Positions 25,970 to 37,900 of a DNA stretch of 64,000 nt are shown here, piece by piece; position 1 is the first letter of the stretch, and the number at the start of each line of letters is the position of its first letter. Under the pieces are notes generated by a model. The model was not told the DNA's origin, made no database searches, and worked only from the letters and a program-made list of their open reading frames with translations. A program made the translations under genes and the position numbers. The stretch is from assembly GCA_026260175.1 (NCBI GenBank), contig JAKCWW010000044.1:44803-108802 (forward strand), written 5' to 3'. Source of the stretch: Reticulitermes lucifugus (Eukaryota > Arthropoda > Insecta > Blattodea > Rhinotermitidae).

Positions 25970-28900
25970 GTACTGCTGCTGCTGTAGCTGTAGGTGTAAA
26001 CAGTAACAACGTTACATAAAGTTAGGCAAACCATTTGATTCCTCGTTCTTATCTCTGAGTATGTGTTAAGGACTTGACACATTCTTAGGCAATCTCCATG
26101 ATGATATGTTGACTGGCATTTGCAATTCTTCCGTAGAATCTCGGAGGAGACCCTTCTGAGTTAATTTTCGCCTTGTTTCTCAGTACCGCCATCACGGTCA
26201 TTTCATAAACAGGCATTGCGGTGAACATGAGGCAACCCCGCTGTGCACTCCGGCGGTGTTTCGTCCCGCTCGGCTGTAGCCATGGCAACCGCTTCCTTCA
26301 CAACACATGATTGATTACATGACTTCACGGGTCCTTATTTTCACGGTGAATAAAGTTCTGAATGAATTACCGAAGTTCAGAGCTCGAATCCCTTATCCGG
26401 TTAATGCTATTTGATTTTCATGTTGGCTGAAAGTCACAGGGTCACAGTTATGTCCCAGACGAACCTACGGATCTGAGTGACGTTGAGAGGTGAACACGCA
26501 GCTCGCGGCGCTGAACTTAAGTGAACGGAAGCGTAAAGGTGTACAGTCCGTGTATAAATATTAATAAACAGAAGTATGTAAGACAGACGTACTGTAAATG
26601 TGTTCCTTGTGCTTTTTCGCTTCTAATTGGTCTTCATATTCTTTTACTGTGCATACAACTGTGTTGTGTATGCCAGTCAGTATTACAGATATTGATCATA
26701 CTGCATACAGGCATACGTGATCTTTCTCTTGCATTTAGCAGGTCTTTACACATTATCGAACACGTCTTTCGAATAAACGTTACAGATCTCACTCAGATCA
26801 GTATTGTGTCATTCATCCAGTTTTTGTAACGCAACTTAAATAAATTAAACTTCCGTTAATGATACTCATACAAAACGTTACGTATTCCGCTTCTCATTTA
26901 AGCCTGTGGAAGGACTCAAAAATTACACGTAAGCTATTTCTTTGAATCAATTAATGTAACTGAAATTTACTTAGATATGTTAGTGGTCATAATGTAACTG
27001 CTATATCAGATGCTACGGACGCACCGCAGCCTTGAGGCTTATTGTGCGACCCTGTGATGAAGATGATTAGTTTTTTCGTTTTTCCGTGTAATAGAGCACC
27101 GGTGGAATGAAATTGACAGGGGAAAACTGAAGTACTCGGGGAAATATCTGTCCCAGCGCCACTTTGTTTACCACAAATTCCACATGGACTGACCCGGGAT
27201 CGAACTAGGACTTCCGGCGACTAACCGCCTGAGCCATGGCACGGCTAAAGATTGGAGTTGCACGGAAGAGTTCGTGTTGTTAAGTGCGAAAGCGGTTTTA
27301 GAAATCATCCAGCCAGTTTACTGGAGAGTAGTTCTTAATGAGAATCTGATAGTTGTTTAGCAATAAAAAATCTCCATCTTTTGTGGTACCGTACCCGTAA
27401 TCGCCATATTCACAAGAACCTGCGAAACCATCGAAACGAAACTGAATTGAAAATGGCTTGCCAAAATCTAAGTGGTCTATCATATCTAGTTTGATGTAAT
27501 ATGCGCTCTTCTGGGATATTACGCGGGTCAAGAGTCCCGTGAAGATGGGACCGATACGTTGTCCTGAAACATCAGTAAACAATTACCACACGAGAAGAGA
27601 GCGCAGATCTCATCAACATCGCGGCGGAAGCCTGAAATCAAGGATAGTTTGATGTAGATCAGGCAGTTTCTTTGGGACCTTTTATATACAGACGGACATG
27701 CCAAAATCAATAGATTGCATTCGAAATTTCTTTCAGATATTCTCCTAAAATTCGGATGTCCTTGCTGCGGTCGGATTCTTACTAGCGTTTCGTGTTTGGA
27801 CTACCACTGCACTCTTTATATTTAATTTTACAACGATTGTCCTTTATTAGTTGAGTCCGATCGGCCCAGGAAATCAGACTGTCTCTGCCCGTAGGGGCTT
27901 CAAGATCCTCCTCGGGTTTCGACTCGCAGACAATACTGTGCTTGTACAAAAAGACATGTAGGCCAAACTACACGTGCCAGGTACGTTAGCAGACTGCGCG
28001 CCTGACACTTGTGTCGGAGAAGTTGCCGTCCCGTCACGGCGAACGGCCCGCGCACTCTTAATGAATAGGCTGTAGGAGAATACAGTTCAGTATTGTACCA
28101 TGGTAATTTCTCTTCTCCTAAGCTCGGAATTCTTGGTAGATAACATTTTAAATTGAAAATAAACATGTATCTCTCATCCTTTCCCTTTTTGACTATTTAT
28201 TTATTTGTTTATTTATTTACTATTAGCGATCCTCGAGTTTTCAGTGTAAACACCAGTTATAATTGGTAGGTAGTATTTTTGTGTTTAACCTTGTATTATT
28301 AACAGACTTCTACGTCTTTTTTTCTTTTTGTTGTACACTTCTGTGTAATAGGCAAGCCATATGTGCGAATGATTTGATATTGTTACCCTTAAAATGTTCT
28401 TCTTATCATTATGCACTGTACATCATATGTTCACCTAAGTACGACGTCTTCTTTCCTTGCACTAAGTCATCTGTGAGCGTCTTTTTTTAACTCCCTGATC
28501 TTTGTATTTGTTTCTCTGCCTCCCTTTTGAGACGAGCGAGGAAACCGTTGCCTTGTTTAGAGTTTTACTGTCGAGCAGTTAGTATGTTTGGTCATCTCTG
28601 CCTTCCGTGTTTCAGTTTCGGACACCAAATTGGTATGCACTGATAGACACGTCTTCGCGTTACTTAATCTTGCCGTCCTGATATTTTTTTGACTCTTCGA
28701 CCGGAATAGTACAAATATGGCAGGCATGGGAACTTCTGAGCTGGAAGCGACACTAGCGCCGTTCAATATAGGACAGTATGTGGGCGGTTATAGGATAGTA
28801 GTGTTTTATATTGCATAAATTCTTCAGGACGACTCACAATATGGTGGACGCATTTAGTTTGGTGAAGTTTTGTTTGTTGAGGCGTGGGATTTGTGTGGTG

Positions 28901-31900
28901 TTGTGATATAAACCGTGCGTAAATCTTGTACTAAATCTTGTCTTGTTGATAATTGTGAAATTATATCTGCTTTGATTCGAGTTTAGGCGCACCGTCACGC
29001 TTTTTATCTCCTTGGGAGAAAAAAGTTGTATCATAAGTATTAATGCAGAATTTAATTACGAAAGTTTGATACGTATCTGATCTGGTAAACTATGAGAATG
29101 GCGGGTTAGGCTGATCGTTTGGCACTTGCTGTCACGTTGTTTCCAGTCCTGTATATGTTTAATACATCCGTGGTATCTGCTTACGAACATGACGTTCTTG
29201 TTGCAGGTGCCGGAAGCGGAAGTGGAGAACGGACCTTCCAGCGACGAGTGTCATCATCACATACCACAACGAGGCGAGATCCACGCTCCTCAGAACAGTC
29301 GTGAGGTTAGTCTTAGACACTTTATAGCTGTATTGAAAACAACTGAGCTTCTGATCAATGCAGCAAAACGAGCCTAACAGCCGTGGTGTGTAGGATGGAG
29401 CTAAGTATTATCAGGTTAGTCGTGTCCCTGTGAGACTTAGAAGATGGAGGCACTAGGCTCGTCCGAAAATGGATACATTTCTACAGCATTACACGGCTTC
29501 ACATCTCAAAAGACAGTATTCTTCAGTGATGTCTCTAATCACGGCAGTAAGCAGGTGTAATACAGCAATTGCAGTGGCATGAAGGTACAGTTGGGTTAGT
29601 TTAAAAACACTATGGACTGAGTTGCAGACGGTCAGGGCCATGATCGCTGCAGTGAAGACATGTGACAAGGTAGTAACAGTTAATAATGTAGCTGTAAAGC
29701 ACAGTGTGAGTCTTTTAAGTCATGTTAAAATAGGCTGTAATATAAAACCAAGGACTGAAAGGGCGAAAAAAATGCGAATTATAATTCAGATTTTATACAT
29801 CTTAAGTAAAACTCTCAGAATATATAAGTAATTGTTGTTTAATTTTTATGTGAACGATGACAAGCCTCCTCAACACACGTCGGTGTTGTTTGCTTACACT
29901 GAGATCTGATAAAGTGAGTTAGTTGTTGTGGCAGCACTCCGATAGATGGAACTAACGCGTGGTTTGTGTTACAAATAAAGAAACAACAAATGAAAGTGGC
30001 CGTGGAGTAGCGCGTGAATTTTGTGATGGACACACGGCTGCATATTCATAATTTCGTCATAATACGAGTAAATAAGAAAGTTCGTTACTTTAGTACTTTA
30101 TTTTAATCGGGGCGAAGAACGGGCGCTTTTGCTAGTCGTGTATCTACAAAGACTCAGTTTGTACCTCCCTGAGAATACAGTCCTTGTCCGTTAGAAAGAC
30201 CAATCGGTAAATGCTGTATTAGAGAAATAAGCGACGTTATTTTGAGAATCATACGAAACGAATGAAACGAATTTAATGTGTGGCAGTATGCAGTGTTTTT
30301 AATTTTAAACCTGGTGGTACGTGTACTAACCACTAGGGTTTAAATGATTAGCAAACATTACCCCGTGCGGAGCATAGATTAGTATTCAAAATACTATAAC
30401 TTGTACAGCTAATAATCAAGTTGCTAGTGTCGGAGGTTACAGTCGTCAGGAAGATGTTGAAAATACGCCTAGCCTTTAGTTCCGTATTACAATCAGGGCC
30501 CTAGTAGCTGCATTGAAGAGGTTGTACAGGTCTACCATGAGAAGCCTGATGAAACGGTTTTCATGTTAGTTTTAACGCACTATAGCTTGTAATACAGATA
30601 CTGCTGACACAGCATTTAACAATACCGTAGCCATGAGCGTCACGGTGGATCAGTCGACATGGCAGGTAACAGGCACACAGAAGCATTGTCTTGTACCTGT
30701 CGTGTGTACAAATGACGATAGATACCTGTTGTTCGTGAATTCAGAACCACGCGAGGAAATAATAGTGTCGATTGTTGTTGTTGTTGTTGTTGCTGCTGCC
30801 TTTGTCGCCATTATCTCCTCGCCTTCTTACTTGCATTCTTTCTATATTCTATTATATTTGGTCAAATCGTGGTTCGCGACCCTTTTCATGGTATGTGGCA
30901 TCACACTTTTAGTCCCTTTTATATGAATGGGTAGTTTAGGTTTGGAGCATCAATCACTGTAAAACCTTGTGGGAGAATATGGTTATATCGACACGTTAGG
31001 TCTAACCTTCCTTTGTGCTGTCAGAAATATTGAAATTTCTGATCCGAGAAACACAGAACATGTGTATTGCATTGCACAGAGGAACTGCGTTATGTCGAGC
31101 GTGTTATTGGCTTTTCGCTTTGAAGTCTTGATATTTGATTCAGTTGGCGTCTTTTGTTACGACCTATGTTTTTAAAATGGCTGTGGAATTTACGTGTAAG
31201 CCGTGCCTTAAATTATTCAACAGAAATGTGGCGCCGCATCTTGCAAACTTTCATTATACTCACGGAAACAAAAGTCGCACGCAATAAAATTGTTACGTAG
31301 CGTCAATAAAAATCTGACGAATGCAAAACAAGGACCGGAAATTCCTAATTTGGTCTGGTGAATTCCCGTAGCGCCGTGACAACGATGTTGGTCTTGAGCG
31401 AGCAATTGCTAAGATGTGAAATTACAAACGGCTTCAAATTCGAGACATAGTTTGTGGTTACTGAACCTGAAATAAAGACTTACGAGTATCTCAATCACAG
31501 TAGGGACAGTTCCTACATATCATGATTTGGTTGTCTCAAACTACTACATACTTTGTGAAGTTTTATTTAGACCAGAAGCGGTGGGCAGATACATCAATCC
31601 CAGGCCAATGCTGCGATAATGCGTTAAAACGCATCACCTCAGTTCCTCATTCATAATCATTCTGCCGTTTCTGATTCCATGCTAAATAACTAAAGCAGGT
31701 AATTTAAATTTGTTGGACAAACGGTACATGGATCACACTGTGTTAACCATATCTCTAGATCACGGACGGCGAACCTTTTGTGAGATGAGTGTGATAAATA
31801 CCAGCAGTGTATAAGAGAAGCTTGTAACGTGTCCGTGTTTGGCAGCGAGAAGGGGGTCTGGAGCTGGAGACATTGTTAGTGTTTTAGGCTACGGTTGGTG

Positions 31901-34900
31901 TTATTTTGAGGGAGTTACTGAAGTAAACTAGGCAATGTACGTATAACATTGTAGCACATTCGCGTAACTAGTCGAATTCGCAAACACGGACGTAGTACCT
32001 TCACTGTTGAGTGTTGCGGCAACAATACATTCTCATAGTATTGTTGACATACATGTGTTGCTGTAAACAATCCTTATGGCGATTGCATGTCGCCGGCAAC
32101 GGTAAAACGTACTTTGTTCTCTTTGTAAAGTGTCCGATATTTTTGTTCGATTTCACTAAAATTTTAATTTTCTCGACAGACTTTCATAGAAGTCTACAAT
32201 ACCAAAATGTCACAAAAATCTGTCCAGTGGGAGCCGAGCTGATACATGCGGACAGACGAACGGACGATCGGAGGGACATGGTGAAGATAATAGACACATT
32301 TTGCGAGTATGCGAACGCGTCTAAACAAACATTTACTTCGTGTAAACGTTACGTTATGTGTAGCGACAGAAATTACAAATTGCAGTGATAGTACGAACAG
32401 TTTTATTTATGAATGTAAAAATTGTCAGTTCAGCCTATACCTCACCGGCGAAGAATGACTATTTGTTTGCTGTTCTTGACTTGCAGTGATTTTCGTTTTC
32501 ACATGAAATTGATGGCGGCGTATCAAGTACACTTACGTGCCCAACAAATTCGTTTCGCACGTCACTTTGGGCACGCGTGCCATCGCTGCTGTAGATGAAA
32601 CCGTTCAAATGGATGGACATGAACAGGGGTTCACATATTTGCCACAAATCTGGGATAAACCTCAAAATTCTAGGCGCCAGAAGGGTGACAAGAAGCAAGT
32701 TCAGTGCTGAGGATCTACAAATATTAGGCGCCACTGTACAAAATTCAGTTGCCACGGCGACCTGGCGCCCAGGACTTTTGTACACTTGGATATGAACATT
32801 GTCACATAAATGCTGAATTCGTGTGTATCATGTCAGAGTGGCAGTATACACTGTGATCAGGACGTATTCCAGATTACACTTGAGCATAATCGAACTAGGA
32901 TCACCCAAAGATAGCAGTGAATAAGAATTCGTCTGCTTGGGGTGTAGGATCCGCCGTTAATGTGAATTGGAAGGCCATAAATCTGCAACATGCGTGTTAT
33001 AAACTGGGAAGAAATTTTAAAGGTTATGGCGTGAAGTTAAGCAGCAGTAGCACATAAATCAGTGTGTAACAGCATTACTGTCTTCAAGACGTAGGCCTAT
33101 ACTTTGTTTCATTTCATTTCGATCCTCGCAGATAAATGGAAACCTCTTGTACGGGAATGTTTATTGTAGCGACTTTCCTTTGTTTTCTGACGAAGGTAGC
33201 TGCACGTATGTGTGCACACAGCGATAAAGCCGAGTGAGGAAGAAAAAGCTGGTTTGTATATAGCCTATGCAGCAGTGCACCTTACGGTATTTGTTTAACG
33301 ACTCTATTGATTGCGCGGAGAATTGTGTGTGATCCTGATTTCATCCCACAAGAATTGATGCATAGAATCTGAGGTTTGCACGGCAGTGATGATTTAAATA
33401 GCGGTTTTGTGATTTATGACAATGTAGTGTGGAAGGTGATTACCAGCATGTCGAGGGAACCTGCTGTGTTCTTCTTTTATGTCTAGACATGGCGAAGCTA
33501 ATAGGTGCATTTTTGCAACTTTTCTGTATGTCTGTCTTCGTGTAAGACTGGAATCTTTCGTGTTATAACCCCATCACTCCTGTTCTGGCTACAAAAGGGC
33601 ATGCTGTAACAGAGAGAGAGTCTAACCTAAGCCGCTGTCTTAAGGGGGGAGGGAAATAGGCATGATAGAGGGAGACTAGCCTAACGTCTAGTCGAAGCTC
33701 CTCTCGCACGGGAACACAGTGGTGGAGTTATAACAGGAGAGGCCCCAAGACAGTAGAAGTCTGAACGGATTGTCATTTAATATCTGGGAGTTTTAATAGG
33801 CCAAATATTTCGAGACACATTCCAGTTATGGTTAAAATCTGACAACAACGAAGCCATGAATAGTGTCTGTGCGTATCTCAAGTGTAACTCGCTAAATGTT
33901 TATTCGAAGCGAAATATTTTGGAATGAAAGTTATAGAGAAACCCTACGTGTAAACACGCGTTTTATGCGAATGCCTTTCTGAGATAAATAAATGAAAGGG
34001 AACGAATGTGCCAGAATTGTTACAGAGTCGCTACATTTCCTAATGTGTTGTAAGAATTATAATGTAAGAGTGTCCAAACCTTGGGCCGTACTAAAGCATC
34101 ATTGATGTGTGTACGAATGAAGTAAATTTTTCGTAAACATTATGAGCTGACGGACTGGCAGGCCTTCCGGTTAGACTGCACAGCATCACATTAAGTTGCA
34201 ATGCGGGCGCCACGAGCAGATGACTGCCGCTGTGAGTGATTCTGTTACCACGGCGAAGTCACCGGTAGTTCTTTGTTAGTGATCAGCATAACAGCCTACT
34301 GTTCTAACGGTTCCGATCCCAGCTGCAGCCACTAATAGAAAAATTAATGACAAATTAGTGAGGATAATAACAACAAATCGTTTTGACAAGAAACATAGTT
34401 TATGTCATATATACTTCGGACAGTAGACACTCAACAACGAGTGTCGCTGAGAAAGTAGCTTGACAGTCCGTATGTTTTGGGTTCATTAATTTTAGCTGTA
34501 GTAAGAACAGTTCACATGTAAGTTTACTGATTCCCAGTACTTATCCACATAGTTCCAGCCACAAGTCAGGAATTTATTGTATCGTGGGAGGAGCCTTTTT
34601 CTTCCCTGTTGATAGAAGTGCTTGTGCTGCGTTTATCAGCCCTCATTTACAGCTGTTTTCACTTCGCGACTATCTTTGCATTTGTGGCCGCCAGCATTTT
34701 GCTTCACCGCTGGAAACAGATGCTGATAGCTCGGCGATGAATTCCGGTGTTATAATCAGTCATTGCGGTTTCTTGAGTTACGAAATTAGGATACAGGCCT
34801 GTATGCCAGTAAACGTATTTGTTATTATAGTCGTGTAATTAGTGAAGCATTGTCAGACAACTTTAGAGAGTCACGAGATTTTTGTTGATCAGAGTCCACT

Positions 34901-37900
34901 TGATGTGAGGGTACACACAGACATATACACTCATGAGTTCGAGGAAGTGCCTTTTTTTTGCGGTATCCTAAGCTCGCGAATGCATGTCGCAGACTCAAGT
35001 ATCAAGACATGGTTCTGTAATTCTTATCCATTTATCTAATCTTAGTATTGCTTTTGAGCGTCAATTGGCCTGATGCTCTGTCTCTAGCCCACGACTGCTG
35101 GTTCAAATAAAGGAAATCAATGTCGGGGAGATAAATGTGGCAATCAGATGATGGAGCATTTTCGCAAGATGTTGCACTCACAGAATCCGGCGGCTTTGCT
35201 TTGCGTAATAATGCAAAACGGGCCCTCATCGTTATAACCGAGGGCAAATACATATTGCGTCTGTGTACCGTACTGTTCATGTGCTTGCAGTTTGTATGGT
35301 CTGAAGACTCAGGAACCGAGAGGTTAGCCCTGTCCTAACAGCAACTATAAATTATCCTGGATATTTTATTGTTGTTCAGGTTATCTTCTTAGCAATAAGC
35401 CGACCACAATGGCTTATCCAAACCCACGTCATGAAGGCGTATAGGGAGAGCAGAAGCACAGCACCACTCATTCTTAAGTTCAGGCCCCGGCCGCTTTACC
35501 CCTGGGAAAGAAACCCGCTACCCTTAAATAGGAGACTGGGTGGGCCCCAGAGCCGGTCTGGACGATTTGGAGAAGAGAAACATCTGTTAGTGCTGCCGCG
35601 ATACGAACCCCGGATCGCCTAGGCCGTTGCCTAGTCACTATATCGACTACCCTATCCCGGCTCGTGAGCGATTAATTGTTCTTTCTCAGTCTGACCTCTT
35701 GTACTTACTCATTATAGGTGTAGAGGGTTATTGTTGCACCTGATTACACTGAATGACACACACACACACATACACACAGTCGGTAGACCTCCTCTGGGCG
35801 AGGGATCGGCTCGTCGCAGAGACCTCTACCTGACAACACAACATTCACAAAAGACAGATATCCATGCCCCCTGGCGAGATTTAAACCCGCAATCCCAGCA
35901 AGCCAACGGCCGCAAACCCACGCCCTAGACCGCGCGGCTACCGGGATCTGCGAGCAATTTATATGACGAGGAAATGTGTATTTGCAGTACAGGAAGCTTA
36001 TTTGGATATGTTTGCAGCTTCTCGAGGATCACTTGTGCACAAAGATTTGTTTACTCAGGTTGATTGTGGTCATATATATGATATATGAGCAGGGGGGTAG
36101 CTGGGGGGGGAACGAGTGGTGCGGCCGCCCCGGACAGCAGAGGCGAAGGGGCAGAAAATTTGGCGGCAAAATGAATTTTTTAAATTAAATTTTGATTTTT
36201 GCGCCCTCGAGAAATTTGTGTTACTGAACCCAATATAAGGAATTTCAATAAATAATAATTGATTTTTTTAAAGTTCATAATGTCTGTTAGGGGCGGCTAT
36301 TGTGATTACTCGCCGCGGGCGCCAAAAATCCTAGCTACACCATTGTGTATGGGTAGACAGATTTAGTATGTCCTAAAAGATGGTATTAACATAACTCCTT
36401 TCAGCCGTTTCCTATCAATTACTGGCGATTATCAACAATATATTTTGCCACAAATGGCTTGCTTGTGGTCTATGGCGCTTGTAAATTTATGTGTTAATAT
36501 TAAATAATTACTTTATGTACACTTAAAAGGGCTGGAATTTAGACGCCGTTGTTTGGCCCATCTTTACTAGGCAGGTTGGTAACGAGGCTGACTTGCATCT
36601 GGGAGATACCCAGTTCGAATCTCGGTCTCGGAATCGACTATCCTGACCGAGATTGTCTTAGTTCTCCTCAGTTGGAAGCTGCATAAAGAAACGAACACAG
36701 TCGGATACAGCGTGCAAACTTTTGTTATTCCTTTCAGCGTGCTGAACCGCAGTCCTGAACACCTGATCAAGGAGATCATTCTTGTGGACGACTTCAGCGA
36801 CCATTGTAAGTGCACTTGAACTCCAAGCGTTATTGTCACTTAGAATTCTGTATTTGGAGATCGAATTGGTCTGGAGTTCTCCTGGTGTGCTTTGTAACGC
36901 TTGTTAAAATACACAAAAATTCTCGTTTTACTTGACGTTTAACCCATTCTTGCATGAACCTATCCATAGTTTGGGAGAAACTGGATTATGAAATACATTT
37001 TTAATGCGAGAGTCATATGCTGTTATCGTTCACAGTTACTTTTGTGTTTTGTAGCGTCGGATGGTCAGGAGTTGGCTAAAATACAGAAGGTGAGGGTCAT
37101 ACGGAACAGCAAGAGAGAAGGTGAGTGGCTGTGTGTTTTATGTTTGAATGTAAGGGAGATGAATAATCACAAAGCAAAAGTATTTTATACTAAGTTTAAT
37201 CAGAGTCTGTCACAGAACACGAAAAGGATATGTTAGAGCTCATTTAGGTCCCTTAGTAAAGTTGACCTTAATATTAGCTAAACAAAAGCAAAGTTGCAAT
37301 GATTAGATGAACCTTGATGTAGGTATACTGTACTGACTTCAAACGAAATCCTTCCAGTAATATGGATGCTGTTACTACTGACTGTAGATGAACCTAAATC
37401 TGTTAGATTATTCTTAATTTATTTAAGTGCAACAAAACTTGCACCTGCCAAACAATACCTGTGGAGTTGGAGCAGAATGGAAAAGCTTAGGACTGACTAC
37501 ACTGTGTAGTTATTTAACATAACATTTTGAAACTTTCCCCTATGTGTTAACAATATGTGTAATGAAATGTTGCAAGTCATGGTGTTATTAACAGAACAGA
37601 GAGAGCCATGATGAAGCACCATTATGTAACATCAATCAGTCTCTTAAACTGCGGTGCCTACATGAGAGCACCCTGCAGCATGTTAATAACAGTAACAATG
37701 ACAGTGTTGCAGAGACCATTAAATACCACTAAGGAAGATTGCAGACAAAACCAAGTATCTGTTGTCACCAGAATGTAAGACACAATTATAATAAAAAGGG
37801 ACAATAAATTGTTCAAAAATGTGGCAGATTTCAAGTAATGGGGAATAACAGAAAAAAAATCAAAAGTACATTCATAAAGAAGCCAAAAGCGAATTCAATT

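Larger units (their letters stand above)
12604..29206. other. Pgant2 intron (16.6 kb)
   Basis: Bounded by GTAAGT and TTCTTGTTGCAG. It is CpG-rich and holds SINE, LINE and fold-back copies plus microsatellites, listed separately. I see nothing recognisable in about 13,100-13,900, 19,705-21,050, 22,620-23,980, 24,070-25,600, 26,000-27,000 and 27,650-29,200. Confidence 0.9.
29306..36737. other. Pgant2 intron (7.4 kb)
   Basis: Contains copies of repeats A and B, an S1 SINE, a tRNA-like remnant and a hAT-like MITE. I see nothing recognisable in about 29,310-30,190, 30,270-31,830, 32,800-35,425 and 36,360-36,737. Confidence 0.9.

Noticed and set aside
25744-26019. 91-residue frame rich in Val and Leu
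   Set aside because: Produced by ATT and GTA microsatellites.
27298-27582. 94-residue minus-strand frame with [17 protein letters not shown]
   Set aside because: No recognised domain, no splice partners, and it overlaps repeat C; probably chance or repeat-derived.
32011-32388. 125-residue frame in intron 3
   Set aside because: Lies over repeat A, and its DNA-level match at 741-1,150 is not open in the same frame, so coding is not supported.
33600-33800. Possible element around AGAGAGAGTCTAACCTAAGC and CTAGCCTAACGTCTAG
   Set aside because: Some internal similarity but no boundaries, duplication or second copy in the window.
36061-36200. Coding frame [20 protein letters not shown] near 36.1 kb
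   Set aside because: It is explained by the G/C-rich end of the hAT-like MITE.
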